Below, one piece after another: positions 55,377 through 63,916 of a stretch of 64,000 nucleotides of DNA. A program made the position numbers and the translations under genes. The notes under the pieces are model-generated. The model saw nothing but the letters and a program-made list of their open reading frames with translations, was not told the origin of the DNA and searched no databases. Position 1 is the first letter of the stretch. The number at the start of each line of letters is the position of its first letter. This stretch comes from Pseudomonas peradeniyensis (GTDB lineage: Bacteria > Pseudomonadota > Gammaproteobacteria > Pseudomonadales > Pseudomonadaceae), in the NCBI RefSeq assembly GCF_014268935.2, contig NZ_JABWRJ020000005.1, positions 434,001 to 498,000 on the forward strand, in the 5' to 3' direction.

Positions 55377-58031
55377 ATGAGTGACTCCGCCCGCGCCGAC
55401 GCGCTGTTGGCGGGCCTGCCCCGGGAAGGCCGGGGCAGGCTCAAGGTATTTCTCGGCGCCGCGCCCGGGGTCGGCAAGACCTTTTCCATGCTGCAGGCCG
55501 CCCACGCCCAGCAACGCCAGGGTGTGCGCGTGGTGGCCGGCGTGGTCGAGACCCACGGCCGCGCCGAGACCGAGGCCCTGCTCGGTGGCCTGACCCAGCA
55601 GCCGCTGCTGCGCAGCGAGTACCGTGGCGTGATGCTCGAGGAAATGGACCTCGATGGCCTGCTCAAGGCCACGCCCCCCTTGGTGCTGGTCGACGAACTG
55701 GCCCACACCAACGCCCCCGGCAGCCGTCACGCCAAGCGCTGGCAGGACGTGCAGGAACTGCTCGCCGCCGGCATCGACGTATACACCACGGTCAACGTCC
55801 AGCACCTGGAAAGCCTCAACGACAAGGTCCGCGACATCACCGGCGTGCAGGTGCGCGAGACCCTGCCCGACTGGGTACTGCAGGAAGCTTTCGAGCTGGT
55901 GTTGATCGACCTGCCGCCCCGTGAACTGCTTGAGCGCCTGCGCGAGGGCAAGGTCTACGTCCCCGAACAGGCACGGGCGGCCATCGAAGCTTATTTTTCC
56001 CAGACCAACCTCACCGCCCTGCGCGAGCTGGCCATGCAGACCGCCGCCGCCCAGGTCGACGCGGACCTGGCCAGCGGCTACCGCCAGCGCGGCCAGGAAG
56101 CCCCGGCCCTGCGCGGTCGCTTGCTGGTGGGCATCGACGGCGATGACCAGGCCGAGCGTCTGGTGCGCCATGCCTGCCGCGTGGCCCAGCGGCGCCACCT
56201 GCCGTGGAGCGTGGTGCATGTGGACAACGGCCGCCTGCGCGACGAGACCGCTCGCCATCGCCTGCAGGCCGCCCAGCAACTGGCCGAGCGCCTGGGCGGC
56301 GAAGTGGTGCTGCTGCGCGCCGGCGAGGTGGCGCGCACGCTGATCCAGCACGCCGCCGAGCGCCGCGCCAGCCTGGTGCTGGTGGGCCAGTCCCGCGATC
56401 TGCTGCGTCGGCGCTTCTTCGGCGCTGGCGTCGCCGCGCGCCTGTTGCGCGAGAGCCACGGCCTGGAGATCAACGTCCTTGATCGCGACACCCAGCCGCA
56501 ACCGGCGCGGGCGGCGGTCAAGCGCGTCTGGGTATGGCGTCACTACCTGCTGGCGCTGTTCGCCACGGTGCTGGCCACCGGCCTGGCCTGGGCCGTGTCG
56601 AGCATGCTGGCGCTGCCCAACATCTCCCTGGTATTCCTAGCCGCCGTGCTGCTGGTGGCGGTGCGCAGCAGTCTGGGCCCGGCGTTGGCCTGCGCGGCGT
56701 TGTCGTTCCTGACCTACGACTTCCTGTTCATTCCGCCGAACTTCTCCTTCGCCATTCAGCGCGAGGAGGACGTGCTGACCCTGGTGTTCTTCCTGCTGAT
56801 GGCCGCGCTTACCGGCAATCTTGCCGCTCGCCAGCGCCGTCAGCTGCAGGCCCTGCGCGAGACCCAGGCGCAAACCAACCAGCTGCTCGACCTGTCGCGC
56901 CGCCTGACCGTGGCCACCGACCGCCAGGCCGTGTTCAGTGCAGCCGGCCAGCATATGGATGGCTGGCAGGACGTGCAGGTATGCCTGCTCGAACGCAGCG
57001 CCGATGGCTTGCTGCAGGTCGCCAGCGGTGGTAACCATGCCTTCACCGACAACGAACGCGCCGCCGCCGAGTGGGCCTGGCAGCATGGCCAGGCCGCAGG
57101 CTTTGGCAGCGACACCTTGCCTCACGGTCGTTGGTGGTGGTGGCCGTTGGCCGTGGAAGAGCAGCCCCTGGCGTTGCTTGGCATTCGTCCTCGCGATGGC
57201 GAGCCGCTGAGCGCCCAGCGCCGCCGCCTGCTGAAGGCCCTGGCACAACCCCTGGCCCAGGCCCTGGCCCGCGCACGCCTTGGCGAGCAACTGGAAGCCG
57301 CGCGCCTGCATGGCGAAACCGAGCAGCTGCGCAGCGCCTTGCTCGCCTCGGTATCCCACGACCTGCGCACCCCGCTGACGTCCATGCGCGGCAGCATCGA
57401 CAGCCTGCTGGCCCTGGGCGATGCGATTCCCCCGGACGACCGCCGCGAACTGCTCGAAGGCACCCGCAACGAAGCCGAACGCCTGGACCGCTACATCCAG
57501 AACCTGCTGGACATGACCCGCTTGGGCCACGGCACCCTCAAGCTGGCCCGCGACTGGGTGGCCCCGGCCGACATCGTCGGCAGTGCCCTCAATCGCCTGC
57601 GCGTGGTGCTGGCGCCCCTGCGCGTGCACACCGAAGTGCCGCCCGAGCTGCCGCTGCTGTTCGTGCATGCGGCGTTGATCGAGCAGGCGCTGATCAACGT
57701 ACTGGAGAACGCCGCCCGTTTCTCCCCGCCGCAGGGCCGTCTGGAGCTGCAGATTTCGGTGCGCGACGAACAGCTGTGCTTCGCCGTCGCCGACGAAGGT
57801 CCCGGCATCCCCCCGGACGAGCGCGAAAAGATCTTCGACATGTTCTACACCGCCGCTCGCGGCGACCGGGGCGGGCAGGGCACCGGCCTGGGCCTGGCGA
57901 TCTGCCAGGGCATGATCGGCGCCCATGGTGGGCGCATCCTGGTCGATGACGGCATCGATGGCCACGGCACCTGCATCACTCTATGCTTGCCGCTGCCGAC
58001 CCAACCCGATACTGAAAGTGAAGCCCCATGA
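55377..58031 (+). CDS. kdpD: Sensor histidine kinase KdpD
   Basis: An 884-residue sensor. N-terminal KdpD domain with Walker A GAAPGVGKTFSM and the LVDELAHTNAPGSRH segment (to about 235), USP domain (about 245-365), four short membrane helices (about 395-495), GAF-like region, HisKA with His661 (SHDLRTPLTSM), and HATPase with NVLENAARFSPP and GTGLGLAICQG. It responds to low K+ and ionic strength and phosphorylates KdpE. It overlaps kdpE by four bases. Confidence 0.98.
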   Translation: MSDSARADALLAGLPREGRGRLKVFLGAAPGVGKTFSMLQAAHAQQRQGVRVVAGVVETHGRAETEALLGGLTQQPLLRSEYRGVMLEEMDLDGLLKATPPLVLVDELAHTNAPGSRHAKRWQDVQELLAAGIDVYTTVNVQHLESLNDKVRDITGVQVRETLPDWVLQEAFELVLIDLPPRELLERLREGKVYVPEQARAAIEAYFSQTNLTALRELAMQTAAAQVDADLASGYRQRGQEAPALRGRLLVGIDGDDQAERLVRHACRVAQRRHLPWSVVHVDNGRLRDETARHRLQAAQQLAERLGGEVVLLRAGEVARTLIQHAAERRASLVLVGQSRDLLRRRFFGAGVAARLLRESHGLEINVLDRDTQPQPARAAVKRVWVWRHYLLALFATVLATGLAWAVSSMLALPNISLVFLAAVLLVAVRSSLGPALACAALSFLTYDFLFIPPNFSFAIQREEDVLTLVFFLLMAALTGNLAARQRRQLQALRETQAQTNQLLDLSRRLTVATDRQAVFSAAGQHMDGWQDVQVCLLERSADGLLQVASGGNHAFTDNERAAAEWAWQHGQAAGFGSDTLPHGRWWWWPLAVEEQPLALLGIRPRDGEPLSAQRRRLLKALAQPLAQALARARLGEQLEAARLHGETEQLRSALLASVSHDLRTPLTSMRGSIDSLLALGDAIPPDDRRELLEGTRNEAERLDRYIQNLLDMTRLGHGTLKLARDWVAPADIVGSALNRLRVVLAPLRVHTEVPPELPLLFVHAALIEQALINVLENAARFSPPQGRLELQISVRDEQLCFAVADEGPGIPPDEREKIFDMFYTAARGDRGGQGTGLGLAICQGMIGAHGGRILVDDGIDGHGTCITLCLPLPTQPDTESEAP

Positions 58032-58723
58032 GCCAAGCCGCCACCCTGCTGGTTATCGACGACGAGCCACAGATCCGCAAGTTCCTGCGTATCAGCCTGG
58101 CGTCCCAGGGCTACAAGGTGCTCGAAGCCGCCACCGGCAGCGAGGGCCTGGCCCAGGCCGCGCTGAACAAGCCCGACCTGGTGGTGCTCGACCTGGGACT
58201 GCCGGACATGGACGGCCAGCAGGTGCTGCGCGAGCTGCGTGAGTGGAGCGCGGTACCGGTGATGGTGCTGTCGGTGCGCGCCAGCGAGGTGCAGAAGGTC
58301 GATGCACTGGATGGCGGGGCCAACGACTACGTGACCAAGCCGTTCGGCATCCAGGAATTTCTCGCCCGGGTGCGGGCGTTGCTGCGTCAGGCGCCCCAGG
58401 TGGGCACCGTGTCGTCGGCGGCGAGCTTCGGGCCGCTGGTGGTGGACTTCGCCTTTCGCAAGGTGACGCTTGAGGGCGTCGAGGTGGCGCTGACGCGCAA
58501 GGAGTACGCGCTGCTGGCGCAGCTGGCCGGGCATCCGGGGCGGGTGATCACCCAGCAGCAACTGCTGAAGGACATCTGGGGGCCGACCCATGTGGACGAC
58601 ACCCACTACCTGCGCATCGTGGTGGGGCACCTGCGGCAGAAGCTGGGGGATGACCCCACGGCGCCGCGGTTCATCGTTACCGAGGCGGGGGTGGGTTATC
58701 GGTTGGTGACGCCGACCCTGTAG
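58028..58723 (+). CDS. kdpE: Response regulator KdpE
   Basis: A 231-residue OmpR-family regulator. The receiver has the acidic pair in IDDEP, phosphorylated Asp55 (LVVLDLGLPDMDG) and Lys104 (YVTKPFG). The winged-helix domain (about 130-231) ends VTEAGVGYRLV. It activates kdpFABC. The stop codon TAG (58721-58723) touches a REP repeat, so the transcript end is probably set there. Confidence 0.97.
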   Translation: MSQAATLLVIDDEPQIRKFLRISLASQGYKVLEAATGSEGLAQAALNKPDLVVLDLGLPDMDGQQVLRELREWSAVPVMVLSVRASEVQKVDALDGGANDYVTKPFGIQEFLARVRALLRQAPQVGTVSSAASFGPLVVDFAFRKVTLEGVEVALTRKEYALLAQLAGHPGRVITQQQLLKDIWGPTHVDDTHYLRIVVGHLRQKLGDDPTAPRFIVTEAGVGYRLVTPTL

Positions 58724-58725
58724 AA

Positions 58726-58789
58726 GCGGGCTTGCCCCGCGACCACCGGCGAAGCCGGCGCCATACATCGCATCGCGGGGCAAGCCCGC
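58726..58789. repeat. P. putida REP pair between kdpE and lysA
   Basis: GCGGGCTTGCCCCGCGA (58726-58742) and its complement (58773-58789), with an inner hairpin CACCGGC-GAA-GCCGGCG between. It is the only terminator-like structure between the converging kdpE and lysA. Confidence 0.93.
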
Positions 58790-58810
58790 TCCCACAGGTA
58801 GAGCTGGGCG

Positions 58811-60040
58811 TTAAACCCCCAGTTCCAGGGCCAAGAGCTCCTGCACGGTCTGGCGCCGACGGATCATGCGCAGGTTGCCCTGTTCGATCAGAAACTCAGG
58901 CAGCAGGGGACGGCTGTTGTAGTTCGACGACATCGAAGCCCCGTAAGCCCCCGCATCGTGAATCACCAGCAGATCGCCCACCTTGGCCTGGGGCAGTTGC
59001 TGCGGAGTCAGTTCCTCGTCGTTCTGGGTGAATACATCACCCGACTCGCACAGCGGCCCGGCCACCACGGTCGGCTGCAGCGGGCGGCTCACTGGCCGGC
59101 CTACCGCATCGAACAGGCTCATGCGGTGGTAGGCACCGTACATCGCCGGGCGCATCAGGTCGTTGAAACCGGCATCGACCAGGATGTAGTGCCGGTCGCC
59201 CATCTGCTTGACGGCGCGCACCTCGGTCACCAGGCAACCCGACTCCGCCACCAGGAAGCGACCCGGTTCGATCTCCATGCGCACGGGGTGGCCGAGCATG
59301 GCTTCGATCTCCGCCCGCGCCACCGCCCAGGTGCGGGCGTAGCGTTGCAGGTCTACCGGCAGGTCATCGCTGCGGTACGGCGTGGACAGTCCGCCACCGA
59401 TGGAGAAGGCCTCTATATCCATGCCCAGCTTGCCGACCAGCCCGACCATGGCACCGGCCACCTGTTCCAGGTGTTCGTAGTCCACCCCAGAGCCGATATG
59501 CATGTGCACGCCCACCAGGTGCAATCCGTGCTGTTTCACGCTGGCCAGCGCCTCGGGCAACTGCTCGTGCCAGATGCCGTGCTTGCTGTTCTCGCCACCG
59601 GTGTTGGTCTTGCGGCTGTGGCCATGGCCGAAGCCTGGGTTGATGCGCAGCCATACCCGGTGCCCACGGGAGTGCTCGCCCAGTTGGCGGAGCATGTCGA
59701 TGGAACCGGCGTTTACTTCGATCTTCGTCTCGACCACTCGGGCCAGGGTGGGCTGGTCGAGCACGTCGCAGGTCAGCACCACGCCGGCCGGATCGCCGTC
59801 CACCGTCGCCCCGGCCGCGAAGGCCCGCTCCATTTCCCCCAGCGACACGGCGTCGAGCACCAGCCCACGTTCGCGCATCAGGCGCAGGACATGCAGGTTG
59901 GGGTTGGCCTTCTGCGCGAAGCGGACCGTGTCGAAGTGCTGCTGCAGCTGGTCGATGCGCTGGCGGATGGTCTGGGCGTCGTAGGCCCACAGTGGGGAGC
60001 CATGCTGTCGGACGGCCTGGGCCAGGAGGGTGGTGGTCAT
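58811..60040 (-). CDS. lysA: Diaminopimelate decarboxylase
   Basis: A 409-residue PLP enzyme catalysing the last step of lysine synthesis, meso-diaminopimelate to L-lysine. The PLP lysine is Lys44 in RFAQKANPNLHVL. The HIGSGVD motif (about 190), SIGGGLSTPY, and the dimer-site VAGPLCESGDVF are present. Length suits the short bacterial type. It diverges from a LysR gene, the well-known arrangement in which LysR activates lysA. Confidence 0.96.
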   Translation of the reverse strand: MTTTLLAQAVRQHGSPLWAYDAQTIRQRIDQLQQHFDTVRFAQKANPNLHVLRLMRERGLVLDAVSLGEMERAFAAGATVDGDPAGVVLTCDVLDQPTLARVVETKIEVNAGSIDMLRQLGEHSRGHRVWLRINPGFGHGHSRKTNTGGENSKHGIWHEQLPEALASVKQHGLHLVGVHMHIGSGVDYEHLEQVAGAMVGLVGKLGMDIEAFSIGGGLSTPYRSDDLPVDLQRYARTWAVARAEIEAMLGHPVRMEIEPGRFLVAESGCLVTEVRAVKQMGDRHYILVDAGFNDLMRPAMYGAYHRMSLFDAVGRPVSRPLQPTVVAGPLCESGDVFTQNDEELTPQQLPQAKVGDLLVIHDAGAYGASMSSNYNSRPLLPEFLIEQGNLRMIRRRQTVQELLALELGV

Positions 60041-60121
60041 GGTGGTGTTCCTTGTAATGGATACACCGATGGTGAGGGAGATTAGTGATCCATAAAAATA
60101 TCTTTTATTCGATTAGTTATT

Positions 60122-60134
60122 CATATCTGATATG
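60122..60134. promoter_or_regulatory. Palindrome in the lysA-lysR spacer (candidate LysR site)
   Basis: CATATC-T-GATATG is a perfect 13-base dyad in the A/T-rich part (60095-60140) of the divergent spacer. LysR-type regulators bind such A/T-rich dyads. Binding by this LysR is inferred. Confidence 0.55.
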
Positions 60135-60146
60135 CAGTGAAAACCT

Positions 60147-60207
60147 TGTGGGAGCGCGCTTGTCCCGCAATCAATGCCAAGCCTCGCGGGGCAAGCCCGC
60201 TCCCACG
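60147..60207. repeat. P. putida REP pair in the lysR leader
   Basis: Arms near 60147-60170 and 60184-60207 with mismatches in the left copy. It sits between the dyad and the lysR start, an unusual place for a REP, inside what should be the lysR 5' leader. Confidence 0.88.
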
Positions 60208-60235
60208 CGTTCATTCCACAGGTGCGGGTTCAAAC

Positions 60236-61150
60236 ATGAAACTCTCCATCCGCCACATCGAAGTGTTCCGCGCCATCATGGCCGCCGGCAGCGTCACCGG
60301 CGCCGCCCGCCTGCTGTTCACCTCGCAGCCCACTGTCAGCCGCGAGCTGGCGCGCATGGAGCAGGTCACCGGTCTGAACCTGTTCGAACGCGAAGGCGGG
60401 CGCCTGGTGCCCACGGCCCAGGCCTTGCTGCTGATCGAGGAAGTCGAACGCGCCTTCGTCGGCCTGGAGCGCATCGACCGCTTCGCCCAGGCCATCCGCA
60501 ACTTCGAGCAGGGCCGGCTGGCCATCACCTGCCTGCCGCTGTTCTCGCAAACCCTGCTGCCCAAGGCCTGCAAGGCGTTCCACCAGCAACACCCGGGCGT
60601 CAGCGTGAGCATCACCGCCCAGGAGTCGCCGCTGCTGGAGGAGTCGCTGGTGGCCCAGCAGCACGACCTCGGCCTGACCGAAACCGGGCAGGTGCCCAGG
60701 GGGGCGGTCGGAGAGCTGATGTTCAGTGCCGACATGGTCTGCGTGTTGCCCGAGCAGCATCCGTTGTTGGCCAAGCCGGTGCTTGAGCTGCACGACTTCC
60801 ATGAGATCGACTTCATCAACCTGGCCAGCCTGGACATCTACCGGCAAGAGTTGGACCGGCACTTCCGCGAAGCCGGGGTGAACCGCCGCACGATCATCGA
60901 AACCACCAGCGCGGCGTCGGTGTGCGCGATGGTCCGGCAGGGCTTGGGCGTTGCGATCATCAACCCGATGAGCGGGCTGGAAGCGGGGCAGGGTGGCTTG
61001 CCGATCCGGCGGTTGAGTCTCTCCATACCCTATCAGGTCATGCTGATCAGACCGGAGCTGAGACCGGCATCGGCGGTGCTGGAACCCTTCTGCCAGGCGC
61101 TGCGGGTACAGGCCAGGGCGATGGAGCGCGCACTGGCCAGAGGTGTCTGA
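60236..61150 (+). CDS. lysR: LysR, transcriptional activator of lysA
   Basis: A 304-residue LysR-type regulator. It resembles E. coli LysR itself through the HTH (RHIEVFRAIMAAGSVTGAAR, TSQPTVSRELARME) and the effector domain (CLPLFSQTLLPKACKAF, AQESPLLEESL, ETTSAASVCAMVRQGLG). It activates lysA using diaminopimelate as inducer. ATG 60236 is chosen; the longer frame would be coded by a REP repeat. Its divergence from lysA supports the name. Confidence 0.92.
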   Translation: MKLSIRHIEVFRAIMAAGSVTGAARLLFTSQPTVSRELARMEQVTGLNLFEREGGRLVPTAQALLLIEEVERAFVGLERIDRFAQAIRNFEQGRLAITCLPLFSQTLLPKACKAFHQQHPGVSVSITAQESPLLEESLVAQQHDLGLTETGQVPRGAVGELMFSADMVCVLPEQHPLLAKPVLELHDFHEIDFINLASLDIYRQELDRHFREAGVNRRTIIETTSAASVCAMVRQGLGVAIINPMSGLEAGQGGLPIRRLSLSIPYQVMLIRPELRPASAVLEPFCQALRVQARAMERALARGV

Positions 61151-61230
61151 CCCGTTGGAACGTTTCGGACAAGGCCGGAGTCAACCGCTGCAGGAGTGAT
61201 CAAAAATGGTCCGCAGCATGAGGATTGCCC

Positions 61231-61569
61231 ATGAGTACCCTGACAATCGAAGGCTGGTGCAAAAGCAACGGTGACCGCCGGTCCACCCCGGTGGGCGACA
61301 TTCATTTCGACATCCAGGGCCCGGCCCACACGGCGCTGGAGCAGGCCGAGGAGCGCCTGCAGCAAAGCCACGAGCCCGAGGCGATGGTGGATGTCGACAT
61401 GGACACGCTGAACCTGGTCTTGCCTGAAGGCTACGGCCCGCTGTCCGACTGCCGCCTGCGCGTCTACCTGAGCGACGACGAGCGGGGCCAGTTCCACCTG
61501 GTCGGGCATCGGGCCAGCGACGGCAGCCTGATCTACACCAACGCGGTGTTGATTGCGCAATTGAGCTGA
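61231..61569 (+). CDS. Hypothetical 112-residue protein
   Basis: Family not recognised. It starts at ATG 61231 with GAGGA seven bases upstream. It is an acidic, single-domain protein with no signal or membrane segment. It begins with TLTIEGWCKSNGDRRSTPV, includes a mixed strand-helix middle (ALEQAEERLQQSHEPEAMV), and ends LVGHRASDGSLIYTNAVLI. It lies between lysR and convergent cynR, four bases from the cynR stop. Cytoplasmic, small folded domain likely; no function can be suggested. Confidence 0.65.
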   Translation: MSTLTIEGWCKSNGDRRSTPVGDIHFDIQGPAHTALEQAEERLQQSHEPEAMVDVDMDTLNLVLPEGYGPLSDCRLRVYLSDDERGQFHLVGHRASDGSLIYTNAVLIAQLS

Positions 61570-61572
61570 GCC

Positions 61573-62463
61573 TCAGCTGCGCTCCAGCTGTGCGGCCACC
61601 TCCTTGGCCAGCCTCAGGAAGGCCTGCGCCGCCGCTGTCTGATAGACACCCCTGCGCTGCATGAGCACGGCCGTGCGTTGCAGGCGCAAGGGGTCGAGGG
61701 CGATGGCGGCCAGGTCGTCATGCGCCAGGGCGAGGGTGGCGGGCAGCAAGGTCGACAGCGTTGTCCTGCGCACCACCTCGATCACCGCGCCGATGGCGTT
61801 GGCCTCCATTCTTACCTGCGGGCGGATACCGTGCTGCCGGCAGTAGCGCTCGATTTGCTCTCGGGTGGCGAATTCGGCACTGAGCAGGATCATCGACTCG
61901 TCGTTCAGCGCCTGTAGCCCGATGGCGCTTGCGCGGGCCAATGGGTGCTGGCTGCCGACCACCAGCGCCAGGGTCTCGACCAGCAATGGGTAGGTGTCGA
62001 TGTCTTGGGCGTGGGGTTCATCGAAGGCGATACCGACATCCAGTTCGTCCGCCAGCAGCAGTTCCTCCATGTGCTCCTGGGCGATTTCGCGCAAGTTCAG
62101 GGTGATGTTTGGGTACCGGCTGTGGAAGGCCTCGACCAAGGGGCCGACCAGATAGCTGGTAAAGGTCGGCGTCACCGCCACCCGCAATGACCCTCGGCTG
62201 AGGTCGCTCACATCATGGATCGCGCGCCTGGCCTCCTGCAGTTCCTGCGACGCCCGTTTCGCATAGCGCAGATAGACCTCGCCGGCATCGGTCAGCCGAG
62301 TCGTGCGCCCCGAGCGATCGAACAACTGCGCCCCCAGGCTTTCCTCCAGTTGCCTGACCTGCTGCGAAAGCGCGGGCTGGGAGACGTGCAGGGCTGCCGC
62401 CGCCCGAGTGAAGCTGTGGTGTTGTGCGACCGCGAGAAAGTACTGGATGTGCCGGGCGAGCAT
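61573..62463 (-). CDS. cynR: CynR, activator of the cyanate operon
   Basis: A 296-residue LysR-type regulator. I start at MLARHIQYFLAVAQHHSFTR, which matches E. coli CynR (MLSRHINYFLAVAEHGSF) and has GGAG six bases upstream; ATG 62475 is the alternative (four residues longer). HTH: AAAALHVSQPALSQQVRQLE. The effector domain includes VAVTPTFTSYLVGPL and LLSAEFATREQIERYC. It diverges from cynTS and would activate them in the presence of cyanate. Confidence 0.95.
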   Translation of the reverse strand: MLARHIQYFLAVAQHHSFTRAAAALHVSQPALSQQVRQLEESLGAQLFDRSGRTTRLTDAGEVYLRYAKRASQELQEARRAIHDVSDLSRGSLRVAVTPTFTSYLVGPLVEAFHSRYPNITLNLREIAQEHMEELLLADELDVGIAFDEPHAQDIDTYPLLVETLALVVGSQHPLARASAIGLQALNDESMILLSAEFATREQIERYCRQHGIRPQVRMEANAIGAVIEVVRRTTLSTLLPATLALAHDDLAAIALDPLRLQRTAVLMQRRGVYQTAAAQAFLRLAKEVAAQLERS

Positions 62464-62484
62464 TTTACGCTCCATAAGATAATC

Positions 62485-62499
62485 TGATGCTGTGCATCA
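62485..62499. promoter_or_regulatory. CynR-type dyad between cynR and cynT
   Basis: TGATGC-TGT-GCATCA is a perfect palindrome 22 bases upstream of the cynR start and about 75 bases before cynT. Outer ATAAG (62474-62478) and CTTAT (62516-62520) also mirror each other. It is positioned as expected for a LysR-type recognition site. Confidence 0.7.
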
Positions 62500-62573
62500 T
62501 AAATGAGACTTTTACCTTATGTAACGCGAAGCCTAACCTTTGCCTCACACACCGCGACACTGAGGCATCAGCC

Positions 62574-63233
62574 ATGCAAGACATCATCGACGGCTTCCTG
62601 AAGTTCCAGCGCGACGCCTTCCCCGAGCGGGTCAAGCTGTTCAAGGACCTGGCCACCCAGCAAAGCCCACGGGCGCTGTTCATCTCCTGCTCCGACAGCC
62701 GCCTGGTGCCCGAACTGGTCACCCAGCGCGAGCCGGGCGACCTGTTCGTCATCCGCAACGCCGGCAACATCGTGCCGTCCTACGGCCCTGAACCCGGCGG
62801 GGTGTCGGCTTCGGTCGAGTATGCCGTCGCCGCCCTGCAAGTGGCCGATATCGTCATCTGCGGCCACTCCGACTGCGGTGCCATGACTGCCATCGCCACT
62901 TGCAAGTGCTTGGACCACATGCCCGCCGTGGCCGGCTGGTTGCGCTACGCCGACTCGGCCCGGGTGGTGAATGAAGCCCGCCCGCATCAAACCCCTCACG
63001 CCAAGGTTGAGGCCATGGTGCGAGAGAACGTGATCGCCCAGCTGGCCAACATCCAGACCCATCCCTCGGTGCGTCTGGCCCTGGAAGAGGGCCGCGTGGC
63101 CCTGCATGGCTGGATCTACGACATCGAGAGCGGTCGTATCGACGCCTTCGACGGACGCACCGGCCAGTTCGTATCCCTGGCGGACAACCCAGACGTCCGC
63201 GCTGTTTCCCATGCTTCCCGACACGTTGCCTGA
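62574..63233 (+). CDS. cynT: Beta-carbonic anhydrase CynT
   Basis: A 219-residue zinc enzyme. Ligands Cys39 (FISCSDSR), His98 and Cys101 (CGHSDCGAM) and the Asp41/Arg43 dyad fall at the same positions as in E. coli CynT. It rehydrates CO2 released by cyanase to bicarbonate, the co-substrate that would otherwise be lost. ATG 62574 is chosen; the longer frame starts inside the operator. Confidence 0.95.
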   Translation: MQDIIDGFLKFQRDAFPERVKLFKDLATQQSPRALFISCSDSRLVPELVTQREPGDLFVIRNAGNIVPSYGPEPGGVSASVEYAVAALQVADIVICGHSDCGAMTAIATCKCLDHMPAVAGWLRYADSARVVNEARPHQTPHAKVEAMVRENVIAQLANIQTHPSVRLALEEGRVALHGWIYDIESGRIDAFDGRTGQFVSLADNPDVRAVSHASRHVA

Positions 63234-63261
63234 ACCTTTTTCAACCCAAGGAGATACTCCC

Positions 63262-63732
63262 ATGATCCAGTCGCAAATCAGCCAGAACGCCCGTCTTGCC
63301 TTGAGCGAGGTCATCCTCCTGGCCAAGGCCCGCAAGGACCTGTCGTTCGCCCAGATCACCGACGGCACTGGCCTGTCCGAAGCCTTCGTCACCGCCGCGC
63401 TGCTGGGCCAGCACCCGCTGCCGGCCAGCGCGGCCCAGGTGGTGGGTGACAAGCTCGGCCTGGACGCCGACGGCATCGCCCTGCTGCAGACCATTCCTTT
63501 GCGCGGCAGCATCGCGGGCGGCGTGCCGACCGATCCGACCATCTACCGCTTCTACGAGATGCTCCAGGTGTACGGCACCACGCTCAAGGCGCTGGTCCAC
63601 GAGAAGTTCGGCGACGGCATCATCAGCGCCATCAACTTTAAGCTGGATGTGAAGAAGGTCGATGATCCGGAAGGCGGTTCCCGCGCCGTGATCACCCTGG
63701 ACGGCAAGTACCTGCCGACCAAACCGTTCTGA
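63262..63732 (+). CDS. cynS: Cyanase (cyanate hydratase)
   Basis: A 156-residue enzyme that decomposes cyanate with bicarbonate to ammonia and CO2. It has an N-terminal HTH-like region and a C-terminal catalytic domain. The catalytic Arg96, Glu99 (YRFYEMLQVYG) and Ser122 (GDGIISAINFKLDV) are at exactly the E. coli numbers. It lies 28 bases after cynT with AAGGAGA before the ATG. The cynX transporter of E. coli is absent here. Confidence 0.97.
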   Translation: MIQSQISQNARLALSEVILLAKARKDLSFAQITDGTGLSEAFVTAALLGQHPLPASAAQVVGDKLGLDADGIALLQTIPLRGSIAGGVPTDPTIYRFYEMLQVYGTTLKALVHEKFGDGIISAINFKLDVKKVDDPEGGSRAVITLDGKYLPTKPF

Positions 63733-63747
63733 TTCGCTCATAGGGAC

Positions 63748-63779
63748 ATGGCCCGGTCGCCACAGGGTGGCCGGGCCAT
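63748..63779 (+). terminator. Hairpin after cynS
   Basis: ATGGCCCGG (63748-63756) pairs with CCGGGCCAT (63771-63779), with a smaller inner CCAC/GTGG stem. There is only a short T run afterwards (TTTCC), so termination may be partial. Confidence 0.65.
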
Positions 63780-63801
63780 TTCCACAGACGATATTGGCCC
63801 C

Positions 63802-63826
63802 CTGTAGGAACGGGCTTGCCCCGCGA
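63802..63826. repeat. Single REP element
   Basis: CCTGTAGGAACGGGCTTGCC followed by CCGCGA, one unpaired copy between cynS and the next gene. Confidence 0.8.
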
Positions 63827-63916
63827 ACATCGGCAAGGCCGGTGCCATCCACCGCGTTGTCCGACATCGCGAGCACAGGGTGTCGACCGTAATGACTGAT
63901 CACGAGAAACGATGGC

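Noticed and set aside
52478..55711. 1077-codon open frame antisense to kdpBC and kdpD
   Set aside because: Runs through the REP pair at 55227 and several real genes; composition is that of a complement frame.
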